From Botryotinia globosa (Eukaryota > Ascomycota > Leotiomycetes > Helotiales > Sclerotiniaceae), in the NCBI GenBank assembly GCA_014898425.1, contig RCSZ01000022.1, forward strand, positions 62,001-126,000: a stretch of 64,000 nt of DNA, read 5' to 3'. Shown piece after piece: positions 36,215 to 48,340 of this stretch; position 1 is the stretch's first letter, and each line of letters begins with the position of its first letter. The notes below the pieces were generated by a model, which worked only from the letters and a program-made list of their open reading frames with translations, had not been told where the DNA came from and searched no databases. A program made the translations under genes and the position numbers.

Positions 36215-37730
36215 ATAATAAAACCAAATTCTATCTAAATTATTATAAATAATCAATATTAAGAAATCTTAAAAATATTTGAGTATTTTTTAAATTTATA
36301 AATTTCTATTATTGATTTATTAAAATCCATTTAATTATAATTTATAATATAATTATATTAATAAAAGAAATTCAAAAAGAAAAAAAAATAATAACATTTA
36401 AATAAATAAATAAAATGCAAGAAATATTTGAAATATTTAAATAAGCTTTTATTTTAATATCTATTCTAAAACATTTTAGTTTATAATTTTATATAATAAT
36501 TGAAATTGTTATATTAATATTCATATTAGATTATATATTATTATAATTATATTTGAAAAAAATAAAAAGAATCTTGATTCAATAATAATATTTTATTATA
36601 TTTTATTCAAAAAAGTTGAATTCAATTAATAATAATATTTTATTTATAATTAAGAGTTATTAATGATATGAATTATTTTTATATAATAGTATTATTATAT
36701 AATAAATAACTAATATGTTATTATACTTAATTAAATTATAATATTTTATAATATTTTATAATCAAAAAAAGTCTAAATAGTTAATAAGCTTAATAAATTA
36801 AAATCTTCATAATATATAACTTTGAAATTAAAGGGAAAATAAAAAAATTGAATTTAACAAATAGACTATTATACTATGTCAATTATATTATGAAAATAAA
36901 TAGTATTAATAATATATTATTTATATTTTAAAAATTATTAAACAATAATTAAATATTTATAAAATTATTTTATACTTTATTTATTAAGAAAATAGAGTTT
37001 TTATATAATATTATAAGCCTTTTATAATAAAAAAAGTATAGTTTGTTATTTTATAATTAGTTAAGTTTATTAATTGAAATTGATCATAAATGATTAATAT
37101 TTTATTGAATAATTAATATTTTAATAGAAAATGAATTAATATTTGAATTGATATTAAAAACAATAAGATGTATTTTATTATAATTTCAATAAAATAATGA
37201 TTTTATAAAAAATAAAGAATATTCAAATTAAAATTATATTCTCTTAAAATTGTTTTATTTTAATAAAAAAATACTAATATATTTCTTAAATATAATAAAA
37301 ATATCTATATATTATCAAACTTTATTTTAAAAATAAAGATTTTAAAAGCTTATTAGAATAATTCTATAAATGAATATTAAGATCTTATTAAAACTTTTGA
37401 AATTTTGAGACTAAAGTTATTTTGATTTTAATAAAATAAAATATTAAAAGATATATATAAATATATATAATATATTATAAGATTAGTATTAAGAAGTTTA
37501 AGTATCATAATGAATTATAAATTCTTTTTCTATTATATAGATTTTAAAAAAAATTATAAGCTTTATTATAAATTTACTTTTTTAAAAATCAAATAAATAT
37601 ATTTATAATATAACTTTAATAATTATTAATAGATTTATAAAACTAATTTGATATATATTCATAAATAAATCAATTATATTATTAAAATTTAGGTATATAT
37701 TAATATAAGATATACTCAAGGATTTCAATG
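36215..37730. other. AT-rich block, unidentified
   Basis: No recognisable coding, repeat or RNA signal. It is probably mutated repeat DNA. Confidence 0.4.
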
Positions 37731-37870
37731 TTAGGATATATATATAGTAATAAGCTGTCAGAACTTCAATTCCTGATACTATGCTTTTTATAATCAAATT
37801 GTGTATGTGGTGTAGTGGTAAAGCTTATAACTTTTATTTGGTTTTATATATATTGATTTTATATATATGA
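37731..37870 (+). repeat. tRNA-like repeat unit 1 (about 140 bp)
   Basis: It is colinear with 38152-38291, starting TTAGGATATATATATAGTA. The second half contains GGTGTAGTGGTAAAGC, which fits the D-arm/A-box of a tRNA gene. The B-box position reads TATTGATTTTATAT, a decayed version of the other copy. It is likely a SINE or tRNA-derived repeat, not a working tRNA gene. Confidence 0.5.
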
Positions 37871-38151
37871 TAAAGTATCAGGGATTAAGAAATGGATATA
37901 ATTCTGGGATTTCTGATTTGGGCTTACTTGATTGGGAATATAGTAGATATTCTTAATAAAAAGTAGATTAGAAATAAGGATATACTATTTAATGATTGGA
38001 TATTCTAAATTTATTAATAAAATTGATTATTAATGGTGAGGATATGGCTAATACAATTATATATTATATATTATATGATTAATTATATAAATAAATATCT
38101 TTATGATTATTAGTCTTTTCGGGATGAAAAGAATAAAAGAGGGGAGTTCTA

Positions 38152-38291
38152 TTAGGATATATATATAGTAGTAAGCTGTTAGGATTTCAATCTTTAATAC
38201 TGTGCCTTTTATGATTAGATTGTGTGTATGGTGTAGTAGTAAAGCTTACAACTTCTATTTGGTTTTATGCGTATTGATTCCATGCACGTGA
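38152..38291 (+). repeat. tRNA-like repeat unit 2 (about 140 bp)
   Basis: The better-preserved copy. The A-box-like TGGTGTAGTAG and B-box-like GTATTGATTCC (consensus GGTTCRANNCC, 8 of 11 positions) are spaced as in a tRNA gene. A convincing cloverleaf with acceptor and anticodon stems could not be drawn, so I do not call a tRNA. The pair lies about 420 bp apart in the same orientation. Confidence 0.5.
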
Positions 38292-38876
38292 CATTCAAGG
38301 TTTTTGAAAATATTATATTTAATAAAAGATTTCAAATTATAAACAAATTTTTAAATAATTTTTATTTTATTTATAAATATAATATAAACTTTTAAAAACT
38401 TTTTATTTATAAATTAATAAAAATAGAAGATCAAAAACAAAATCTAATTTATTATATTAATTATCATTCTAATTATTATTAAAATAATTAAATATTCTTA
38501 TTATTATTTATAAAGTTTATTTATATTGTGATATAGTATAATATTATAGATATAATTCCTTTTTAAGTAATATATAAATTTTAATTTATTTTTAATTATA
38601 TTGATAAGAATATTAATATTATAAAAAAAGTATTAATTATATAAGAGTATATTACTTTTTTTTTCAAATTACAGAATTGAAAGAATTATAATAAATATTC
38701 ATTAATTAGAACAAGAAAAAAGAAAATAATATAATAATTTATTAATATGATATTGAGAATAAGATAATATAAAATATTCGAAATATCAAATAATTTCAAT
38801 CAAAAAAGAAGTTTCTAGATAAATTTATAGATTTCTTTTTAATAATAAATATAAAATCAATAATCAAATATATAAG
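38292..38876. other. AT-rich spacer, nothing recognised
   Basis: Degraded AT-rich DNA between the tRNA-like repeat and a solo LTR. No feature is supported. Confidence 0.4.
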
Positions 38877-39112
38877 TGTTGATTCAAAAAAGGATATAGA
38901 AGACATAGCACCCACAAATATATAGATCCTATATATCTAATTATATTCTATCTAAAGAGCTAGCTAAGTAGGAAAATAGTAGGCCTTATATAAGCACTAT
39001 TGAAAAAACTAATCTCTTTCACATTCACTTAATCCTTTCAATACAATAGCCTTTGTATTGGAGTCATTTCCTTGAAATGAATTCCCTATATGTGAATTCC
39101 CTTGTTCACACA
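38877..39112 (+). mobile_element. Solo LTR, second family (236 bp), copy 2
   Basis: It aligns without length change to the solo LTR at 11584-11819, starting TGTTGATTC and ending GTTCACACA. It has a perfect ATAAG duplication (38872-38876 and 39113-39117). Differences are mostly C-to-T or G-to-A but far fewer than in the surrounding DNA. It therefore entered the AT-rich block late or was only lightly mutated. Confidence 0.92.
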
Positions 39113-39117
39113 ATAAG

Positions 39118-41300
39118 TTTAAACTTTTATTTATTTATTAAATCTATAAGGTTTTTTATATATTTTTATTAGAATTATAATATAAATAACTAGATATTAC
39201 TAATTCATTATTATTAAACGAAATAAATAATCATTTAGAATATAAAATAAAAAGAATTATAATATATTAAAAGAAAAAAAAAGTTTTCAATATTTAATTA
39301 AATAAAAAGATTATTAACTTATAAAGGATATATAGAAAATTCCTTATAATCTCAATAATATAATAAAATATTAAAAGAATATAATAATAAAAAGATTTAT
39401 TAATATAAAATATAAGAAGAAAAAAAGATAAAATTATAAAATAATAGAATTCTATTATATATTTAATAACAAAATATTTTATTTTATATTTATATATATC
39501 TTTCTTTTCTTTATTATTTCTTATTTTAAGAAAGATAAAACTATTAATCTTTATTTATTAATATACTATATATTATTATTAAGTTTATTAATTTCTTTTT
39601 TATTTATTTATATATTTTAAACAGTAACTTATAAATTTTAAAATTGATGTTAATTAAATTTTTATGAAAACTTGATTAACAAAATTAATACCGAACTTTT
39701 TATAATACTTTATTCTTTATTAAAGTCTATTTTTAATCAATAAAAATTGAACATTATAAAATCTTTATTATTATAATTTAATACTTAAATTTTATAATAA
39801 TATTAAATCTCTAATATTAATTATTTAAAAGATTTATTTAATAGAAAGGGATTCCAAAATTGATTTTATTTATATTATTATTATTTCATATATTAATATT
39901 AATTTATATATTAATTTCATTTTTACTATTTAATTCTTTTTTTAATAATTTTAATATATTAGTTTAATAAAACTTGATTGATATTATTTTGTTATTATTT
40001 AAAAGATTAAGTAAATTTCTTATCTTTTTATTGAGACTTTCTAAAAGAATCTATTTAATTATCAAACTTTTTAATTTAAATTTTTTGATTCATATTTAAA
40101 GTTTTCAAAACAAATAAACAATCTTTTAAAAAATCTATTTTTTGATAATTAAACATAAACATATTTATATAAATAAATAAGAAAACTTCTAATTCTAAGA
40201 TTTTTTAAAGAAGTTTATAAATTGAGAAAGGAATTTTAAAAAAGAAATAACAAGATATAAATATAAGAATGATATTAATATTAATATATATTAAATATCA
40301 TATATTACAAATATTATTTTTGAATTTTTAAAAAGTAGTTTTATATTATAACATATTAGTAATTTAATAAAAAATCTAGATATTCTTATTATTATTATTT
40401 TTATTATAGCATTTATTATTATTAAATTTAAAAAAAGAAAGGAATTCTTTAAAATATTAAATTTGGTACTTTTTAAATATAGAATAATTTTAATAAAAAT
40501 TAATTTTAATTAATATTTTATTATTAAATCAATATTAAATACTATTAGTTGAGCTAATTATTATTTAAAGTATATTAGATGTAGAAGCTGGAGATATAAA
40601 AGCTAGAAATATAAAGAAGTTTTTATAGATAATATGTTTCTAATAATTATATAGTAATATCTTATAAAAACTAAGAATTTATTTTTATAATTGAAATTAA
40701 TCATAGAAATGAGTTTTATAATGGAATATAATATAACAATATTTAAAGAAAAAAGAATATTCTATAAAACTAATATATTAATTAAAATAAATCCGAATTC
40801 GAATTAAAAGGGAATTAATTATAATTCGATATAAATTTATAAAATAGTTTATTAAACTAGTAATTCAATTTAATCAATTTATTATTCGAAAGTTAATTTC
40901 TTAATTCATTAAGATTTGTAAGTATTTCTTTATTAAATCTCTTTTTATAAATAAGCTTTTATATTTCTTATATATTATTCCTTTTATGGAATTATTATAA
41001 GATTATTAATAATCTTCTTTATATTATTTGTTAAAACTATATTATAATAGATATATATTTAATATAAAAATTAATATTGGAAATATACTAAAGAGATATT
41101 GAAATATAAATCTTCTTTTGATAATAATAATAATAATTATAAAGTATAAGAGAATTATTATTAAAATAATAAAATATATTAGTATTAATATTCATAATAT
41201 ATTTGAAACAACGAAAGTAAATAGAAATAATTAATTTTAGTAAACTAATAATTAAATACAATATAGTAACTGGAATAATATTAAATTAAAAATAATCATT
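39118..41300. other. AT-rich block, unidentified
   Basis: Over 2 kb of very AT-rich sequence with no domain I could recognise and no long frame. It is presumed to be repeat remnants. Confidence 0.4.
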
Positions 41301-41305
41301 ATAAA

Positions 41306-41454
41306 TATCACGGCGCTAACTATATTGCCTTTGTGCCTCAGATACGAACCCTTAGCGTATCTTTAATATATTTTACTTCCTATAATAAAGCCTCAACCTT
41401 TTATAGCATTTAGAATCCTTATAATATAATATAAATCTTTACCTATATTTTAAC
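41306..41454 (+). repeat. 5' LTR of the gypsy element (149 bp)
   Basis: It begins TATCACGGCGCTAAC (RIP form of TGTCACGGCGC) and ends TTTTAACA. It aligns with 47733-47882 and with the solo LTR at 25498-25647. Confidence 0.9.
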
Positions 41455-42775
41455 AATTTATACTATCTATTTAAAAACTATTATAACTTCATTTTAAAAA
41501 CACTTATTCAAGTTGTATTTCAATTATTCCAATTACTTTGATTTTATCGAAATTATAATCCAATTATATTAATCGAATTTATTATTAATCTATTATAAAT
41601 AACTTTATTATTTTTTAATAAAATTATTCGATTATATTAAAATATATCTATATTGATTTATTATTGAGAATTCTACAAGAATGTTTTATAATTATAAAAA
41701 TATTTTAGAAATAATCAATCAAATAACTATATCTAATCTATCTCTACAATTCCTTTTTTTAAATTATATTATCAATTCTATTGAAACTAATGTTTTTTTA
41801 TTTATAAATTTATTCTATAATTTGAATATTATATATTTTGTAGTTGCTTAAGTTGTATTTATTTTGATTAAAACAATTACAACTTTATTACAAGAACAAA
41901 TTATTGTAGTATATATCTAAATTAATAAAGCTCAATTATGGATTACTGAATTACAAAATATAATTGAAATACTAAAAATTGTTGTTTGTAATAATCTAAA
42001 AATCCTATTCTATTAAAAACATTTCATTTTTTTCAAGAAGTTTAGTGATAATAAACAAGATATTGCAAAGTATTAGGATTAATATATAGTATTCTATAGT
42101 ATAATCAATTGTTATTTAATCACAGATTATAAAAACAAATTAAAATTCTAGTGGATTATATTCCTTGTTAGTTTATTCTTTAACTCGGTTTATACAAACA
42201 ATCAAATATACTTCGATACAATTACAGATAACCTATATAATTCTAATTTCTAGCCTTTTAGATAATACATTATAACAAGTATTTGGGGTGAGTTGAATAA
42301 ACAATATCAAACCCTTAATCTTTTACAAAAAGTCTTTATAGATTACAATAAATATAAGATGAGGAAGACTTTATTTAGTAATTTCATTATTGAATTTAAA
42401 CAATTTGTTATTAGATATAGGAAAACCACTGAATAACAAGTTATTAATTTTAAATTTAAGATTTCATAAGAGTTGATTAATATTTTAGTTAATCATTTTA
42501 ATAAACTTTTTATTGTTAATATTGATATGTAGATAATTTAGTAACAAGATATCTATAATAATTTAAAAGAGAAAACTTACCTTAATAATCAATAAAAGAA
42601 TTAAAATATTAATTTTAGTTATAATCAATCGAGGTATTATAATAAAAAGCTAGCTCTAATTATAATCCCCTCTATATTAAAACTATTTGGTAATTTTATA
42701 CAATTAGATATTATTCAATAAAATCAATGTTTCCTATCCTATTATATTCGAAAGTAATATTTTAATTTTAGTCTT

Positions 42776-42820
42776 TGTTTTTATTATAAGAAATCAGGTT
42801 ATATTAAAGATAATTATAAT
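42776..42820 (+). pseudogene. Gag zinc-knuckle remnant
   Basis: The reading CFYYKKSGYIKDNY matches a CX2CX4HX4C knuckle with the second Cys, the His and the last Cys all changed to Tyr. Each change is one G-to-A or C-to-T transition (TGT to TAT, CAT to TAT). This marks the end of gag and the action of RIP. Confidence 0.7.
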
Positions 42821-44916
42821 GAGAAATAAGTTAATAATATAAAATACAATATTAATACTAATATGGGATATAATCCTTATATCAATTATTTTTTTACAAT
42901 TAATTAATATCAAAGCTCTAAATTCTATTATAACATTATCAACTTTTTATATCAAAACCCATTCCCATTTATCAATTATTTCCTATCCACTAATTATTTC
43001 CTAATTATACCATTACATTATACTTTACTAATCCCTTTTAATCTTATTCAAAAACTTAATCTAAAAAAATATATTAAAGGATTTATTTATTCAAAAAAAA
43101 ATAAAAGCTCTATTCCTTAATTTAATATATCAAAAGATTAATCTTGATTTATAATCACAAATCGAGGTTTTTTATAGGAAATTTACCTTTATGAATTAAA
43201 AGATTAATTATATCTAAAAATCCTTTATATCTTAAAATAATAAATAACAAATCTCTTAAAATCTCAATAAAAATCTTTTTTATATTTAATATAACCATTC
43301 CATTTGTTAGCCTTATAAATAATAAAATTATAAACTATAGCTTTATTAATAAAAAAATTATTTCCAAATTTCAAATATTTATATAACCCCTCCCCTATAC
43401 TCATTATTTACTTCTAACTAATAGAAAGCTTTTTAATATCCTTTTTTAATATATACTTCTGAATATACAAATTAATAATCATTGAGAAATCAATTTATTT
43501 TATATTATCACTTTATCAATTACAAATCCACTAATTCTTGGTTTCCCCTAGCTTTAATATTATAACCCTACTATTGATTAATTAATAATAATATTCAAAT
43601 TTGTATTTATATATTATTTGAGATATTATTATTCTATTGATATTATAACAACTACTATCCCCAATATATCTAATAACTATAAAATAATTTTATCAAAAAA
43701 TAACAAAGTTATAATCAATCCTAAATCACTTTTACAAAAGCTTATTTCGAAATCAGTTTCTATAGAAAATATTATCAACAAAAACTTCGAAATTAAATTC
43801 TTATTATTTCGAAATCAATTAACAATTTTCGAATCTATTAAGATCTTAGATATTTAAAAAAACCTTGATATTATTAATCTCGAAAATAACAAAAACAAAA
43901 ACTCTTATTATATTTATTATATCAACAATAAAACAAATATTTAAACTAAAATAATCCCTAATTATTTATTTTTGAAATCAATTTTAACTCGATTTATTAT
44001 TAATTCTAGAAAATATAAAAGATTATTATAAAATCAAAATATTTTACTCTTATTATTATTATTATTATCAAATCCTTTAAATAAATTATTCGATATTATA
44101 TAAAATATTCATTTCGAAATACAAAATATGAAATTCTTTATAACTAATAGTTTTATATAATTCTATAAAAATAATAATATTTATATTATAAAAGTGTTTT
44201 AAAATGAATTAAATAAAATCTACAATCTATATTATATAATAATCAAGGATTTTATTTAATTATATCAAAGTTTAATAAATAATAATATTAATAAATTTAT
44301 AGAAAAGATAGATTAATCTATTTTTTTTATATTAGAAATCCAAAATAAACTGTTTTTCTAGTTTTATAATTTATATCTAGAATTTCTATCCTTTCTTATC
44401 AATAAACTTTTATTACAATACTTATAGGATTACAAAATCGAGATTATATTAAACAAGGAATCATTATATAATAAAAACTATTCAATATCTTCAATTAAGT
44501 TTTAAGTTATTCGCAAATAATTTGATAATAATTTGAATAAAAGATTCATTTGAAAATTTCATTTTCAATTAATTATTTCATTCCTTTTAATTGTTAAATC
44601 AAAAGAAGATATTCGAATCTATTAAAATTATTAAAATCTAAATAATATTATTATCAAAAATCAATACTCTTTATTACTAATTAAAAAAACCCTTAATACT
44701 TTATATTATATTAAAATCTATATTAAGCTTAATATTATCACTACTTTCAATAAGTTATAAATTATAGAGAATTATAAATGAAAAACTACTTTTATTATTT
44801 ATTTCAGTTTATTCAAATCATTAATAATATTCTTCGAATTTTGTAATATATTAATCTTATTTCAGAATTATATCAATTATATTCTCTTCAATTTTTTAGA
44901 TAAGATTTATATAATA

Positions 44917-44943
44917 TATTTAAATAATATTTTGATTTATTTC
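44917..44943 (+). pseudogene. Reverse transcriptase YxDD box, inactivated
   Basis: The frame reads YLNNILIYF where gypsy reverse transcriptases have YLDDILIYS. Both catalytic Asp codons became Asn by G-to-A change, so the enzyme would be dead even without the stops around it. Confidence 0.75.
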
Positions 44944-46369
44944 AAAAACATTACAAATCATAAAGAATATATTCATAAAATTGTTTAACAATTAATCAAT
45001 ACTAAATTATAAATCGATATCGATAAATGCAAATTCGAGATAAAAAGAATTAAATATTTTGATTTAATTATTATTCTAAGAAATATAGAAATAAATCTAA
45101 AGAAAATCGATATTATATTCAATTGGAAATCATTAATTAAATTCAAAAATCTCCAGTGTTTTCTTAGATTTGCTAATTTTTATTAATATTTTATTTACAA
45201 TTTTTTCAAGATTATAAAGCCTTTTAATTGTTTTCTGAAAAAGAAAAGAATATAGAATTGGAATTCTAAATAAAAAAATACTTTTATAACATTAAAAAAT
45301 ACTTTCTCCTCTACTTCAATTCTTATTATATTTGATTACTATTATTATACAATAATCAAAACTAATATTTCTAATTGAATTACAAATAATATCCTTTCAT
45401 AATATAATAATAAGAGAGATTTATATTCAATAATATATTTTTTATTAAAATATAATACTACTAAATATAATTACAAGATTTATAATAAAAAACTCCTAGT
45501 AATTATAAAATCATTAAAGAAATGAAAACTGGAATTATATAATATTTAGAAATTATTTGAAATTATTATCAATTATAAGAATTTCGAATACTTTATATCA
45601 ATAAAAATATTAAATTAATAATAAATTAGATAAATCAAATTCTTATTAAAATTCAATTTCTATATTATATATCAATTTAATCACAAAACTATTCGCCCCA
45701 ATATTTTGAATTGTAAAATTAAAGATTACTTAGTATATATTGATTCTAATAATAATCAAATCAAGAATTGCTTATAAATAATCCTTTCAGAATGGATATT
45801 CAATATTACTATATTCAAGGATATTATTCAACAAATAAACAATAATTTAAATCTAATTATAGTCTTAATAAATATAATCATCCCTGATACTGATAAATCG
45901 ATTAATAATTTTATTAATAAAGTATATAGATTATTCAAATTAATTATAATTATATATATAATACTTCGAAACCCTTTTATTTATTATTAGCTATTAAATA
46001 TTCAAAAGAATCTTTGAATAGTTTTATAAAATTATAAATTAATTAATAATAAAATCTTTTATTACAATTATTTCTTTGTTTCTCTTTCTATCAAACTTTA
46101 TATACAGATTATATACTGTATATATTCAATCAAATCAACCAGATATTCAGATTGTATCAAAACTATCAATTTTATCTTTTGTATATATTAATAGTCTAAT
46201 ATATTTAAAGAAATCGAAATATTTATATAAACTTATCAATTCTATTTTCATATCAAAATCTTCTACCTCATTACACTTGGATTCCTTGAATCTTTACTAA
46301 TATTATTTCATCCTTAATCAAACATCTTTATTAATTATATTACATTATTATTAATCAATAAACACTACA

Positions 46370-46830
46370 AAAAGAAATATCAATATATTATTACAATTAT
46401 TTGTTATCTAATTAAAATACAATATTTCATATTAATAATAAAACTATCTACAAAAAAGCTTGTAGATTAATTTATTAAAAAGATATATTACTTATATAAT
46501 ACTTTTGATAATATTGTATTCAATAAGAATTCTTAATTTATTTCTAAATTCTAGAAATACTTATCCAAATATTTATCAATCATTTTAAAACAATCTTCCT
46601 TATTCTATCCCAAATCCAATAATCAAATAAAAAGGATTAATATTATAATAAAACAATACCTTTATACTTTTATAAACTTTCATCAAAATGATTGATTTAA
46701 TTAGCTTTTATTTATAAAATTTGTATTAAATAATACTATATCAGAAACTATTGATATATCCCTATTCTTTATTAATTATAATTACCATCTATATCTTAGA
46801 ATTGAATTATCCATATTAATCCTATTAAAT
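46370..46830 (+). pseudogene. Gypsy integrase core remnant
   Basis: Recognisable runs are FISKFWKYLSKYL, PKSNNQIKRINIIIKQYLYT and FINFHQND, followed by LNNTISETIDISLFFINYNYH. They have the order and spacing of the integrase core of fungal gypsy elements, where the Glu of QTERVN is catalytic; here it is Lys. Stops separate some of them. Confidence 0.75.
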
Positions 46831-47732
46831 CTATTATATCAAAAAAAATAAAAATTCCTTAAAGCTAACAAGATTACAAATAGATTTGATTTTATTCTAA
46901 TTAAATTTAAAGCACTTGTAACTCAATCGATTCAAAAATATAAAGATTGTACTAATAAAATCTGAATTAATACTTCTCTTTACAAAGAAAATAATAAGAT
47001 ATAAATTAGTATAAAGAATATAAAAATCAATTACTCAATAAAAAAAAATAATAATAAATAAAATAGCCTTTATAAAATCCTCAAAATCTATAAATAGATT
47101 TGCTTATTACAACTCCCAATTAACTTCAAGATTTTTCCAATATTTTATAACTCACTACTTCAATTACTCTATTACTTATTAAAATTATTAAACCAAAATA
47201 TTATCAATATTATCGAATTATACAAAAATCAAGATTAAATTCTTAAAAGAAATAACAAAACACACAAAGAAACTAAATAATAAAAATTCAAGAAAATCCT
47301 CGATTATCACAATAAATACAATTTCCATTATCATATCAAATGAAAATACTACCTATTATCATAACAATCAGTTAAGGACCTCCAAAATTAGAAGGGAATA
47401 ATCATTACATTTCATCTAATACATCCAGACAAATCAGACCCACTTATATAGATTGGATTCAAAAAGCTCATCACCTCAAATACTATTATATTAATAATAA
47501 CTCTTAAACAGAAATCAAACAAACCAAAGAAAATCCATCAATTGATTATTATTTTAAAAACAATTCGTTTTAATCCTATAATAGAAATTAAATTATTCTA
47601 ACATTATTTCAAAAGGTTTTGGGTTTTCATTTAATCAATATTGAACCGATTCCCTATAACTTTATCAAAAAATAGCAAAGTTACTCTATACTTTAATTTA
47701 TTTAGAACAAACAAACTCTAAAAGGGGAATAC

Positions 47733-47882
47733 TATTACAACACTAATTATATTATCTTTATACCTCAAGCACAAACCCTTAACATACCCTTAATATACCC
47801 TACTTCCTATAATAAAGCCTCAATCTTTTATAGCACTTAGAATTCTTATAATATAATATAAGTCTTTACCCATACCTTGACA
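47733..47882 (+). repeat. 3' LTR of the gypsy element (150 bp)
   Basis: It begins TATTACAACACTAA, directly after the purine-rich tract, and ends ACCTTGACA. The ATAAA target duplication follows. Confidence 0.9.
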
Positions 47883-47887
47883 ATAAA

Positions 47888-48340
47888 GTAAATAAAAATG
47901 AAAAGGAATTATATTATTCAAAGAAAAGAAGCTTTTTTTATAAAATGTTTAATAATCTATTAAGAAAACAATTAAATATATAAGGGCATATTATTTATCT
48001 TTTGAATTATTCATAATATATAAAGATATAGAAATTTCTTTTTCTAAAAATATATATATTACAAGTTTATTAATAATATAATAAGAATTTATTAAAATCC
48101 TATTGAGAAATAAATAAGTATTTCTTAGGATATAAAATATAAAAAGACGAAACTTTATTACAATTATAATCCTAAAAGATTTAATACAATACATAATAAT
48201 AAATCTTCAAATCTATCTCGTATTAAATGAGATTTAAATATATATAAATTATATAATCATTATAATTTCGAAGAATTAATAAAAAGTCTTTATATTACAT
48301 TACACTTAGTTGATTTATTGTAGTACTTACTCTGATAATT
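47888..48340. other. AT-rich spacer containing the 142-bp repeat
   Basis: Mostly unidentified AT-rich DNA. Positions 48194-48337 match 32527-32668 as described there, and the minisatellite begins where this repeat stops. Confidence 0.45.
48194..48337. repeat. Second copy of the 142-bp repeat
   Basis: Colinear with 32527-32668 and slightly less mutated (TAGTACTTACTCTGATA against TAATATTTACTCTAATA). If these are LTR ends, the start would be TATCAGAGTAAGTACTA on the opposite strand, but neither partner end nor target duplication was found. Confidence 0.5.

Larger units (their letters stand above)
41306..47882 (+). mobile_element. Full-length Ty3/gypsy retrotransposon, chromodomain type, RIP-degraded
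   Basis: The element is 6577 bp with LTRs at 41306-41454 and 47733-47882 and a perfect ATAAA duplication (41301-41305 and 47883-47887). A polypurine tract AAAAGGGGAA lies just before the 3' LTR. Plus-strand remnants in order: gag with a CCHC knuckle (42776-42820, CFYYKKSGYIKDNY, where Cys and His became Tyr), aspartic protease (about 43250-43600), reverse transcriptase (YLNNILIYF at 44917, from YLDDILIYS), RNase H (to about 45650), and integrase (about 46370-46830, NQIKRINIIIKQYL and NFHQND resembling GQTERVN…EQYL…NFHQDD). The C-terminal stretch near 47330-47450 (YHIK…KYYLLS…IHPDKSDPL) fits a chromodomain. Stops are everywhere. Confidence 0.93.
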
